Source: Paenibacillus glucanolyticus NBRC 15330 (GTDB taxonomy: Bacteria; Bacillota; Bacilli; Paenibacillales; Paenibacillaceae). Taken from it: 64,000 nt of DNA. The stretch lies in contig NZ_BIMC01000002.1 in assembly GCF_004000885.1 (NCBI RefSeq), forward strand, positions 186,001-250,000, given 5' to 3'. Positions 8,679 through 16,735 of the stretch are shown here, piece after piece. The translations under genes were made by a program, and so were the position numbers. Every line of letters begins with the position of its first letter. Position 1 is the stretch's first letter. A model generated the notes under the pieces. The model ran no database searches. It saw only the letters and a program-made list of their open reading frames with translations, and had not been told where the DNA came from.

Positions 8679-10907
8679 TTAGCGGATACGGGAATCGGTG
8701 AGCTTGAATTGCCCCACCAGCTGCTGCATGGAATTTGCAATGACTTCTACATTACCGGAGGTGTGTCTTACGCTTTCGATTTCCCGGGAAAGCTCCTGAA
8801 CCCTGCTCTCCACATCCTTGGAGATCTTGCGGTTTTCCTTGCTGACCGAAGCAATCTTCTCCATCAGCTGAACCACCTCATCCACAGCCTGATGCTTCCG
8901 CAGATCATCCTCAGCCGCCGCCGTCAACAGCTCGGAGGCTGCGGAAACCAGGAGATTGCCTTCCTGCACCACCTTGGTCCCTTCCTCCATGGATTGAAAC
9001 GCAAACTCGGCATCTTTGTAGATATGACTGATAATGCCATGGACTTCCTCTGTGGACTGTCTCGTCAGGTCGGACAGCTTACGGATCTCGGATGCAACAA
9101 CGGCAAAGCCTTGGCCATGCTCTCCGACTCTTGCGGCTTCAATCGATGCATTCAGGGCGAGAAGATGTGTTTGTGATGAGATTTGCTCGATGGCATGCAG
9201 CACACCTCTTATCTCCCGAACGGTTTGCATGAAGATGCGGATGGTATGGTTTGTTTCCTCGACTTTGGAAGAGATGTGTGACATCTTGTCCCCGATGCGG
9301 ACCACCTCGTTCTTGGCCACATCGATCTGTTCATTGGCCTGCTGTTCAAGCTGGCGCAGCGTCTCCCGCATGTGCTCCGCGCGCTCCTTGACGGCATCAA
9401 TATCCAGAAGCTGGCTGCGCATGCTGCGGATCATCTCGCTGATGTTGCTGCTGACCCGCTGTGCGGACGTCACAGTAACTGCGGTTGTGTCATTCATGAT
9501 CTGTTGACTGGAGGAAACATCGCCTGCGGTCAATTTCACCTGCATCATGATACTCTCCAGCGAATCGATCATATTGTTGATCCATTTGGCTAACTCGCGG
9601 GTTTCGTCATGGTCGAAGTGACGGGTATCCAGCCGCTGGGTAAGGTCGCCTGTGCCTTCGGCATTAATGCGGATGAATCGGCTTAGACGGCGAAGGCGAT
9701 CCGCCACCCGTTCAATTTCCTTGCGCCCCACCAAAGCAGAAGTGAGGAGACCGGTAATCAGACATGCGGCCAAGCCAATAATGGCGGCAGCTAGCGGAGA
9801 TAAATGGGAGGCGGCAGCATATACAATCGCAGCAGTCAGTACGCTGGAGAGAAGCGTGGACGCGCTGTGCAGCCTGGAATGTCTCCATCTTATGCTGCGA
9901 ATCCGGTAGACCTCCTCCAAATCGCCTTCACACATCATCCCCCAGTCATCCGGACAATGGGGCAAGCGAAAAGTCACGCCCTTGCCAATCACCGGTATAT
10001 GGCGGTAATCGGAGTAACCGGGAAAGGCAACAAACAGATTGTCGCCGTTGCGGATGGTGCTGGCCACCCCTGGATGGAGTTGACCTGTTGCCGGATCGGT
10101 GAACATAAGCTCAAGTTCAGTATGCTCTTTGACTGATACCGTACCCCAGTCGGTGGTAACGCCATCCTTCAAATTCTCGCCGTGGGTAAAGGTGCGATCT
10201 TCAAATCGGCTTCTTGAAAGGGCCGTCCCCGGAGCGATGTGAAGATTCAACTCAGGCTTCGCCATAAAAATATAGTTGTCACCGGAGTCAGGGTATATGT
10301 GTCCGGATTCCCGCTGAATTAAATCCCCAATGACGTCATTAGGCACTCGCCCGCACAGAATACCTGCAAAAGCTCCGTCTGTATGGAGCGCATTCATGAA
10401 TAAAAGTGTCATTTTGTCGTGAAAAGTGGAGGTTCGAGGACCGATGGTTAATGTGATGGGGTCGCCGTAAGGTCCGAAGAGTAATTTGCCGGTTCCAAGA
10501 CCGGTGAGATGATGGATAGCACGGCCCAACTGACTTCCGTCATCATAGGTTGTACCAATATGTGAAGCGTATGTAGAATACGTGACCTCACCGGAGGGGT
10601 TCAACACAAACAATTCAGTGAAGTCGGAAGCGCGCGAGTAAAGGGCAGAGAACAGCTGCTCTTGATTCATTCGAGAGTCTGAAGACAAGGAATGCGCGCT
10701 GCAATCTCCTGAAGCATGAAGCTTGTCCAGCTGCTCCTTGAGGCGGTCCAGATGCCCCCAATATTCATGACTCCACGAGAACAGCAGCTCTTTGCGTGTC
10801 TCGGCAATGCCTTCAAATATCTCTTCAACATCTTCCTTCAACTTACGATTCAGACGCCATGAAATCCAAAGCGGAAGTCCCTGGCGATAGCCAAGCCAGT
10901 CAAACAT
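8679..10907 (-). CDS. Methyl-accepting chemotaxis protein with N-terminal (apparently cytoplasmic) sensor
   Basis: 742-residue chemoreceptor. The C-terminal half is a standard signalling domain with hairpin tip [20 protein letters not shown] and [21 protein letters not shown], preceded by a HAMP region (about 395-450). Two adjacent membrane helices lie near residues 350-372 and 374-396. The first about 345 residues contain a Cache/PAS-like sensor ([20 protein letters not shown]) but no N-terminal membrane helix or signal peptide, so the sensor should be inside the cell, unlike classical MCPs. The ATG at 10907 is chosen because GGGGGAG stands 6 bases upstream; a TTG five codons earlier overlaps that RBS. 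The ligand is unknown. Stand-alone gene. Confidence 0.9.
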   Translation of the reverse strand: MFDWLGYRQGLPLWISWRLNRKLKEDVEEIFEGIAETRKELLFSWSHEYWGHLDRLKEQLDKLHASGDCSAHSLSSDSRMNQEQLFSALYSRASDFTELFVLNPSGEVTYSTYASHIGTTYDDGSQLGRAIHHLTGLGTGKLLFGPYGDPITLTIGPRTSTFHDKMTLLFMNALHTDGAFAGILCGRVPNDVIGDLIQRESGHIYPDSGDNYIFMAKPELNLHIAPGTALSRSRFEDRTFTHGENLKDGVTTDWGTVSVKEHTELELMFTDPATGQLHPGVASTIRNGDNLFVAFPGYSDYRHIPVIGKGVTFRLPHCPDDWGMMCEGDLEEVYRIRSIRWRHSRLHSASTLLSSVLTAAIVYAAASHLSPLAAAIIGLAACLITGLLTSALVGRKEIERVADRLRRLSRFIRINAEGTGDLTQRLDTRHFDHDETRELAKWINNMIDSLESIMMQVKLTAGDVSSSQQIMNDTTAVTVTSAQRVSSNISEMIRSMRSQLLDIDAVKERAEHMRETLRQLEQQANEQIDVAKNEVVRIGDKMSHISSKVEETNHTIRIFMQTVREIRGVLHAIEQISSQTHLLALNASIEAARVGEHGQGFAVVASEIRKLSDLTRQSTEEVHGIISHIYKDAEFAFQSMEEGTKVVQEGNLLVSAASELLTAAAEDDLRKHQAVDEVVQLMEKIASVSKENRKISKDVESRVQELSREIESVRHTSGNVEVIANSMQQLVGQFKLTDSRIR

Positions 10908-11085
10908 AGCGATCTCCCCCAATCCCTATTTGAGTAATGTATCTTTATACATGTTAGTTATACTACCACAGTTTCTTGAAATTTCGATAAGGAATTTTGA
11001 AAAAAATGATACTTTTTTCATATTGATGTTAGATTTATTAACGTATGATCGGGTTTTAGGTCCTAGATCGTTAGAAGTTCCCCTG

Positions 11086-11120
11086 TCTAAACAAAAACAG
11101 CTCTGAACTACAGAGCTGTT
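11086..11120 (-). terminator. Terminator overlapping the amidase stop codon
   Basis: On the minus strand AACAGCTCTG / CAGAGCTGTT forms a 10-bp stem followed by TTTTTGTTT. The stop codon TAG of the amidase gene lies in the 5-base loop. Confidence 0.88.
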
Positions 11121-11911
11121 AAATAACTTATGATCCCGTCGGCAATGGCCTCGGCAATCTTCATTTGGCCGTTGCGGCTGGTCAACAACGTCCGATCCTC
11201 CACATTGCTCAGAAAACCGGTCTCTACAATAACCGCAGGCACCTTGGTTTGATTCAGCAGATAATAGGGCTTGCCCAGCATGATGTGATTGCTGTTGTTA
11301 TAAACCAGATTCAACTGTTCCTGGATAGTATCGGCAAGCAAAGTGCTCCGGCCTTCGGATTGATGGAGCACGATCCCGCCCCGTTTGGAGGAATTCTTCC
11401 CCCAATTCACATGAACGCTGACCACGAGCTTGGTCGGAATTTCGCTGCTGAGCTGCTTGCGCTGCGACAGATCGCGGCGGTGTCTGGAGGAGGTTCGATG
11501 CCAGCGGTTGTCATCGCTAAGTGCATAATCGGCATCGCGATTCAGCACGGCATGATAGCCTTCCTGGCGAAGCAGCATGAACAGTCGGCGTGAGATGGCC
11601 AGATTGATATCTTTTTCTAGAATGTCGCCATAGGACGTACCGCCATCGATTCCGCCGTGACCTACATCAATCAGAACGACATCATAAGGAAAAGGGTGCA
11701 GATGCCGAAGCTGGGTGTGGTCGGTTTCTTTACCGGAGGATTGGGTGGATTCCGGCGTTTCTGACAGAAGCTGGGTTGACTGTATTGAACTTTGATAAAC
11801 GGATTGAGCGGGGGGCGCCATGGCTTGTTCTTTTGCTTGGCAAGCCTCCGCGACAGATCTCGGAATTGCCAGTGCAAGGAGGAGCATGCATACCCCTGCT
11901 GCCTTAACCAT
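11108..11911 (-). CDS. N-acetylmuramoyl-L-alanine amidase (Amidase_3, CwlD-like)
   Basis: Zinc amidase that cleaves the bond between MurNAc and the peptide stem in peptidoglycan. Residues 1-24 form a signal peptide (LLLALAIPRSVAEA). A Gln/Ser-rich linker follows, then the Amidase_3 domain from about residue 77: zinc ligands in VVLIDVGHGGIDGG (His), ILEKDINLAI (Glu) and VVSVHVNWG (His), and the catalytic Glu in VPAVIVETGFLSN. Length and layout resemble CwlD, which makes muramic lactam in spore cortex, but no germination partner gene is adjacent, so a vegetative role remains possible. Its terminator hairpin includes the stop codon. Confidence 0.92.
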   Translation of the reverse strand: MVKAAGVCMLLLALAIPRSVAEACQAKEQAMAPPAQSVYQSSIQSTQLLSETPESTQSSGKETDHTQLRHLHPFPYDVVLIDVGHGGIDGGTSYGDILEKDINLAISRRLFMLLRQEGYHAVLNRDADYALSDDNRWHRTSSRHRRDLSQRKQLSSEIPTKLVVSVHVNWGKNSSKRGGIVLHQSEGRSTLLADTIQEQLNLVYNNSNHIMLGKPYYLLNQTKVPAVIVETGFLSNVEDRTLLTSRNGQMKIAEAIADGIISYLTAL

Positions 11912-12063
11912 GATGGATTCCTTCTTTCACGTAAAAAATTTCGGCTTGATTAGAATGTGCATTTTGCGGAAAATTCATGCCGATCATATTCCAGCGTCTA
12001 GAATCCATTGAAACGGAGCAAACTGATAATGGGATGTGGATAAACCATAAGGAGTGAATTCAT

Positions 12064-12255
12064 ATGGCTAGCGGCGATGAATTAATTAAGTACATTACGG
12101 AGCGCGTAGTTCATTATATAGATACACCTAAGGATATCCGGAGAAAGGCAAGGGTCAAGGAATCCTGGACCACCCGTTGGTTCGGTATGATTCCGTTCTC
12201 TATGTCGTTATGGAAAGAAGACGTAACCTCCAAACGTAAAAAAAGGCAAAAGTAG
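12064..12255 (+). CDS. yqzE: YqzE family protein
   Basis: 63-residue basic protein with the YqzE pattern: an N-terminal LIKYITERVVHYIDTPKD, a short linker, then TTRWFGMIPFSMSLW and a Lys-rich tail. In Bacillus subtilis yqzE lies beside the comG operon; here it is alone. RBS AAGGAGTG 7 bases before the ATG. A terminator follows about 55 bases later. Function unknown. Confidence 0.82.
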   Translation: MASGDELIKYITERVVHYIDTPKDIRRKARVKESWTTRWFGMIPFSMSLWKEDVTSKRKKRQK

Positions 12256-12307
12256 CTGGAGCTTCATGCTCACAAAATTCCGAATTTACATCTTATACAG
12301 TGTAACA

Positions 12308-12344
12308 AAGGACGCTGCCCTTCAGAGGGCAGCGTCCTGTTTAG
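12308..12344. terminator. Terminator after yqzE
   Basis: Strong stem AAAGGACGCTGCCC / GGGCAGCGTCCTGTTT with loop TTCAGA. It is usable in both directions; the next gene on the other strand ends 70 bases away. Confidence 0.88.
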
Positions 12345-12415
12345 TCTGTATGTTTAAAACGATGAGGGCAGATGGTTGAAGTACAATTCAGAAGGAATGC
12401 TTAGATTGAAACCCT

Positions 12416-13456
12416 CTATTCCGGCTGTGCATAGAATTGGCCTTGCCCGATCAGATGAGATGCTGGCAAAAAGCGAAGGGTGTCGCTATCCCGCAGCGGA
12501 ACCGACACATAAATCGCAGCCGGATTCTGCTGATTCCCAGAAGACCAGCGATGCCAGCCAGTTAAGCTGAAAGGGGATCCGAAGGCGGCATTGCTTTTTT
12601 TGGATTTGAATATCAGAGCAGAGTGCTCCTGTAGTAGATTCCGGAGATCGGCACTACTGCCAGCGTTTAGATGGGCTGACGTCAGCCAGAGCAGATTATC
12701 GTAAGGATCCTCGGAGGCTGCGGCTGATAGATTGGGTGTCTCGGCAAGCCAAGCATTCGAAGATGTCGAAGTGACGATCCCTTTTGTCGCTGCTGACAGA
12801 GGTGTTGGTAATGCCTTGATTCTGCTCGACTGAGGTTCATCCGGTAATGCCTCACTGTTCAGCGCGCTAAAATAAACAGGCTTCTTGCCCGGAAGCTGAA
12901 CCTGCCACACAGGTGATACATCATACAGTTTGCGGACGACACTTCCTTGGGGTAATACCCCGCCTGTCTTCAGAAGACCTTCTGCTGCGAGGCGCTCATT
13001 CAGCGGCGCCTGGCTGAAGGGAAGGGTGGAGCCGATCCCGTACTCGCTTAGGATGTAACTACCATCGTCTGCTGCACTAATAATCATATATCCTTGCGGA
13101 ATACCCTCGCTCGAAATCGTGATCAGCCAGCCGTGTGTGCCCGGACCGAGGGGGGTGAATTCCATCTCTGCTTCGTCCCAAGCGGTAAACGGTGCATGTA
13201 CCGATAAATGATCCACGGTCTCCTCGGCAAAATCAACCAAACTGCCCGGTATCTGAGCCAGAATGGGGCTGCTTGACGTTGGCGTACCATGGATACCTCC
13301 ATTACTGGCTGCAGCCGTGCTGGTCAGTGGATTTACCGCACCCAACCACAGAATGGCCGTTATCATGACAGAGGCTGACAACAATTTATAACGGAGAGAC
13401 CGGTAGTTGCAGGGTGAATCCGATTTGCTGAAGATTCTTACGTTCCAAAGCTTCAA
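12416..13456 (-). CDS. Secreted or membrane-anchored hypothetical protein, 346 aa
   Basis: An N-terminal hydrophobic segment (about residues 25-48, ending LTSTAAASNGG) indicates export. The centre (GTHGWLITISSEGIPQGYMIISAADDGSYILSEYGIG split by short turns) resembles propeptide-like domains of secreted cysteine peptidases, where a Gly-rich sheet binds a partner. No peptidase domain follows, so a stand-alone inhibitor-like or scaffold role is a guess. The rest is Ser/Ala/Pro-rich. Start is TTG with AAGGCGG upstream. It lies downstream of yqhG on the same strand with a 145-base gap, so it may be a separate unit. Confidence 0.68.
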   Translation of the reverse strand: MKLWNVRIFSKSDSPCNYRSLRYKLLSASVMITAILWLGAVNPLTSTAAASNGGIHGTPTSSSPILAQIPGSLVDFAEETVDHLSVHAPFTAWDEAEMEFTPLGPGTHGWLITISSEGIPQGYMIISAADDGSYILSEYGIGSTLPFSQAPLNERLAAEGLLKTGGVLPQGSVVRKLYDVSPVWQVQLPGKKPVYFSALNSEALPDEPQSSRIKALPTPLSAATKGIVTSTSSNAWLAETPNLSAAASEDPYDNLLWLTSAHLNAGSSADLRNLLQEHSALIFKSKKSNAAFGSPFSLTGWHRWSSGNQQNPAAIYVSVPLRDSDTLRFLPASHLIGQGQFYAQPE

Positions 13457-13601
13457 ATCATCAACCGCCTTTCCTTGGCTCTACGCGCCGTGGATGTGAT
13501 AACAATGATCATATCGGACAAGCTCTGCAAAGGCTGTTGCAAGCTGTCGCGGCAGGGGAAGGGGGACAGGTTCTTTTTTTGCCTGCTTTTGTAGAGGGGC
13601 G

Positions 13602-14564
13602 TCATGAAGAGGCATCCACGGGCGAACAAAGGTGAAACAAGCCGCAGGTTATGACGGACAAGCTCACTTTTGGCTCGTACTGCCACTGCATTTCGGACCT
13701 TCTGTTCCGGTATTGCTCCTCAATGAGTACCTTTTTCTCTTGGTCTTGCTCCTTGAGCAAGTCCTCGTAATAGCCATCGATCACCAGAAACTCATCCTTC
13801 AGACGTTCTCTTGCCTTCTCAGCCCAGTCGTAATCCAGCTTGCTCAATTTGTCGATCAGATGGTTCTCCAGCGTGGATACGGCCTGCTGAAGGGTAAGCA
13901 CGGCAGGGCGTACATGAACGCTCTCCGGTAATCGGGGCGTAAGGTCGCGGCCCTTCAGGATAGCCGGGAAATCTTGAGCAATCGTTCGGCTGGATAGTGA
14001 GATTCCTAGAAAGAACAGCTCCTCACGCTTCAGATCGCAGCTGAACTCTACCTTAAAGCAGACGCTAAGCCACTGCTCATAAGGGGTCGAGCGCCCTCGG
14101 GGGCGAGGCTCGGTATCGCGCTGCTGGAACAGATAAACGCATTTGCCTTCCTCGCGGGCTGCATTCCAGATTTGGGCGAGCCGGCTGCTGCCATAACCGA
14201 TATTTTCCCGTTGAATCCGGCCAGGTCCAAGGACAGGGAGTACCGGCGCATTTCCGTAATAGCGGGCCAGCAGCGGATCCTGCGCTGGTGCCGCGAGCTG
14301 AGCTTTGACTTCCGCCTCTTTTGTCTTCGCGAGCCGTTCATCGTATTTATCCGGATCAAAGACGAAGTTGAACGACAACGTTTCGGCTGGAGCGCCGGTA
14401 CGTTCCACAAAGCCCCAGTAGTACGGGCGGTTGGTGAGCATTTTATCGGCCTGCGGGGACAGTTTCACCGTGACATGCTCAGGTGATTTTTCAATGACGG
14501 TGCATTCGGTGGCTTCCAAATAGGCCATGAAGTGCTGCTGCACCTGCTGCGGCGTCATGGTCAT
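13602..14564 (-). CDS. yqhG: YqhG family protein
   Basis: YqhG-type protein of unknown biochemical function, always found next to the SNF2-like helicase YqhH in Bacilli. 320 residues. The N-terminus MTMTPQQVQQHFMAYLEATE is family-typical, followed by KSPEHVTVKLSPQADKMLTNRPYYW and a central segment with ERTGAPAETLSFNFVFDP. A charged coiled-coil region lies near the C-terminus. It starts 1 base after the yqhH stop codon (TAA-T-ATG), so the two are co-translated. The frame is open another 78 codons upstream but that is inside yqhH. It is somewhat longer than the Bacillus subtilis homologue. Confidence 0.88.
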   Translation of the reverse strand: MTMTPQQVQQHFMAYLEATECTVIEKSPEHVTVKLSPQADKMLTNRPYYWGFVERTGAPAETLSFNFVFDPDKYDERLAKTKEAEVKAQLAAPAQDPLLARYYGNAPVLPVLGPGRIQRENIGYGSSRLAQIWNAAREEGKCVYLFQQRDTEPRPRGRSTPYEQWLSVCFKVEFSCDLKREELFFLGISLSSRTIAQDFPAILKGRDLTPRLPESVHVRPAVLTLQQAVSTLENHLIDKLSKLDYDWAEKARERLKDEFLVIDGYYEDLLKEQDQEKKVLIEEQYRNRRSEMQWQYEPKVSLSVITCGLFHLCSPVDASS

Positions 14565-14565
14565 A

Positions 14566-16323
14566 TTAGGCCTCTTCCTCTCTAAGGGTTTCTTCTTCGC
14601 TGCTTTCGAGCTCGATATCCTGTTTGATATGGTGTATCGTTTCGCCCAGTGTGCTGATGCGCTGCCGGATTTCATCGTCGTTGCCGGATTCCAGCATGAT
14701 TTTGTACAGGCTCTTCTCAATGGATTCCTTCTTCTCAAACCGCTCCAGAATGACATCCAGTCCGCCGATGACCATCTCGAACATGTTGATCTTCTCATGC
14801 AGCAGGTTCAGGATATGTTCTTCAATCGTTCCGGAGGTGGATAAATTGAAGATTTGCACATCGTTGGTTTGACCGAGACGGTGCACGCGTCCGATCCGCT
14901 GCTCCACCCGCATGGGATTCCACGGCAGGTCAAAGTTGACCATATGGTGGCAGAATTGCAGATTAATGCCTTCTCCGCCCGCTTCCGTAGCAATCATAAC
15001 CTGTGCTTTACCGCGAAAGAGATCCATCATCCAGTCCTTCTTGCCTCGGTTCATCCCACCGCGGTAAGGAACGGAAACGAGACCGTGATCACGAAAATAA
15101 TTAAGCAGATATTCCTGCGTTGCCCGGTATTCCGTGAATACAATAACCTTCTCATTCATTTGTTGAATGAGCTCAATGGTTTTCTCGGCCTTGGTGTTCG
15201 CTTTTATGGCCTTGATCAGATAAACCAGCTCCCAGATTTTATCGCGGAGGGGGGAGTCCTCCGGGAGCTTCTTGGACAAATTAACAAGCGTAACGAACAC
15301 CGCATCCCGGCTGCTGCACACCTCCCGCTGCAGCGTAACGAGGGACAGCATACTGCTTAAATTTCCCCCGGCTGCCTGATACTGATCTTTGACGAAGGAT
15401 GTGACCCCGTCGTATAATGACTGTTCTTCTGGCGAAAGGCTGAGCCCTACATTGCGGACGGACCGCTTCGTGAATTTCACTTCGCCTTCGCCGCGGCGGT
15501 TGCGGATCATGACCTTGGACAGCTCGTCCTTGAGCTGGTCCTGATTCTTGGGTCTCCGTTTATCGACAACGAAATTCGCGGCAAACTGTCCTTGGCCGCC
15601 AAGCTGGCCCGGTTTCAGCAGCGTGATGAGATTGAAGAGCTCACTCAAGTCATTCTGCACGGGCGTGGCCGTCAGCAGCAGGCAGTATTTTTTGCGCAGC
15701 TTTTGAATGAATTGATAATTGGACGTTTTCTTGTTCTTGAGTTTATGCGCTTCATCGATGATGAGCATATCGTATTCTTCGTTTAGCAGAATTTCCTGAT
15801 GAGGATCGCGTTTGGCCGTATCCATGGAGGCGACAACGATATCGTTGCCCCAGGAGTAGGCTTTTTTCTGTGCGACCGCAGGTATGCCGAACTTGGAGTT
15901 CAGCTCACGGACCCATTGCAGCACAAGGGAAGCGGGAACCAGTATCAGAACTTTGGATACGAGTCCGCGCACGAGGTATTCTTTTAAAATAAGACCGGCT
16001 TCAATTGTCTTCCCAAGTCCCACCTCATCGGCCAGAATCGCTCTGCCCGACATCTCGAACAAAACGCGTCTTGCCGTATCCGTCTGGTGGGGAAGCGGGG
16101 ATAAGGTGCCAAGATGCTTGAGGCATTGCAGCTCTTCGAAGCTTGTAACGAGGCGGGATTTCTCGCCTTCTACGGCAAGCTGGGCCAGTCGATAGTCACC
16201 CCAAGGTCCGCCTTTGTCCAGGCGTCCGGCGAGATCGTCAAACCAGGAACGGTCGATCTGCAAGGGAACGGGAATGCGCGGGTCGATGATCATGCCTGAA
16301 TCGGCAGATGGCTGATGGTTCAT
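14566..16323 (-). CDS. yqhH: SNF2-family helicase YqhH
   Basis: DEAD/DEAH superfamily 2 ATPase of the RapA/SNF2 group, 585 residues. Motif I is ILADEVGLGKTIEAGLILKEY, split as DEVGLGKT plus flanks; Walker B is MLIIDEAHKLKN; motif III is LLLTATPVQND. The second RecA lobe contains VIVFTEYRATQEYL, MIATEAGGEGINLQ and motif VI RVEQRIGRVHRLGQ. The start is ATG 16323, with AGGAGG 7-8 bases upstream; the frame is open 25 more codons. It forms an operon with yqhG. In Bacillus it is divergent from gcvT; here the divergent neighbour is the ribonucleotide reductase gene. A transcription-recycling or DNA translocase role follows from family membership only. Confidence 0.92.
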   Translation of the reverse strand: MNHQPSADSGMIIDPRIPVPLQIDRSWFDDLAGRLDKGGPWGDYRLAQLAVEGEKSRLVTSFEELQCLKHLGTLSPLPHQTDTARRVLFEMSGRAILADEVGLGKTIEAGLILKEYLVRGLVSKVLILVPASLVLQWVRELNSKFGIPAVAQKKAYSWGNDIVVASMDTAKRDPHQEILLNEEYDMLIIDEAHKLKNKKTSNYQFIQKLRKKYCLLLTATPVQNDLSELFNLITLLKPGQLGGQGQFAANFVVDKRRPKNQDQLKDELSKVMIRNRRGEGEVKFTKRSVRNVGLSLSPEEQSLYDGVTSFVKDQYQAAGGNLSSMLSLVTLQREVCSSRDAVFVTLVNLSKKLPEDSPLRDKIWELVYLIKAIKANTKAEKTIELIQQMNEKVIVFTEYRATQEYLLNYFRDHGLVSVPYRGGMNRGKKDWMMDLFRGKAQVMIATEAGGEGINLQFCHHMVNFDLPWNPMRVEQRIGRVHRLGQTNDVQIFNLSTSGTIEEHILNLLHEKINMFEMVIGGLDVILERFEKKESIEKSLYKIMLESGNDDEIRQRISTLGETIHHIKQDIELESSEEETLREEEA

Positions 16324-16576
16324 GTCGATCTCCTCCTGTTGTGAAATATTCCGGGCCAGCGGTGTATATGTAGTATGGACGAAAAAAGAAGTCTTCATAA
16401 CCTTGCTTGGATTTGGGAGAAGCGAAATCCCCTGAGGGTGCGCGGCTGCTGGAATTGGATATTTTCATCCTTTTTTTCATAGGGAAGAGTGAAAAAGAGA
16501 GCGAGAGGAAGAAAGCAGAAGCTTGCGAGCGGGAGCTTGGAACAGTCGGCTTAATTTTCACATTATCGGCATAGTT

Positions 16577-16592
16577 AACCTATATATAGTGT
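16577..16592. promoter_or_regulatory. NrdR box 1
   Basis: AACCTATATATAGTGT matches the NrdR consensus ACACTATATATAGTGT in its palindromic core. NrdR is the ATP/dATP-sensing repressor of ribonucleotide reductase genes. The box overlaps the -35/-10 spacer of the promoter whose -10 is TATAAT at 16595-16600. Confidence 0.9.
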
Positions 16593-16594
16593 AG

Positions 16595-16600
16595 TATAAT
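16595..16600 (+). promoter_or_regulatory. Promoter -10 of the ribonucleotide reductase gene
   Basis: Perfect TATAAT placed exactly between the two NrdR boxes. The -35 candidate (TAGTTA, 16572-16577) is poor, as often in repressed promoters. About 130 bases of leader precede the start codon. Confidence 0.7.
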
Positions 16601-16609
16601 GAATAAATA

Positions 16610-16625
16610 GCACTATATATAGTGT
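16610..16625. promoter_or_regulatory. NrdR box 2
   Basis: GCACTATATATAGTGT, a nearly perfect NrdR box, is centred 33 bp (about three helical turns) from box 1, the usual spacing for cooperative NrdR binding. It covers the expected transcription start region. Other content of the 412-base gap 16324-16735: nothing else recognised. Confidence 0.92.
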
Positions 16626-16735
16626 ATATAGTGGTTTCGGATGTTTGACCGGCTACATAACAGGTTATGTTGTTGGTGAGCGCATACACTTGGGAATCTT
16701 TTTGATTTTATAACTTATATAGGAGGTAGTTGCTC

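Noticed and set aside
13453..13686. 77-codon minus-strand ORF between yqhG and the 346-aa gene
   Set aside because: It begins inside yqhG in another frame, has no RBS, and is low in hydrophobic pattern. The overlap of its stop with the TTG start downstream looks accidental.
16399..16561. Minus-strand ORF (107 codons) upstream of yqhH
   Set aside because: It overlaps the 5' end of yqhH in another frame and is Ser/Phe-rich low-complexity translation.
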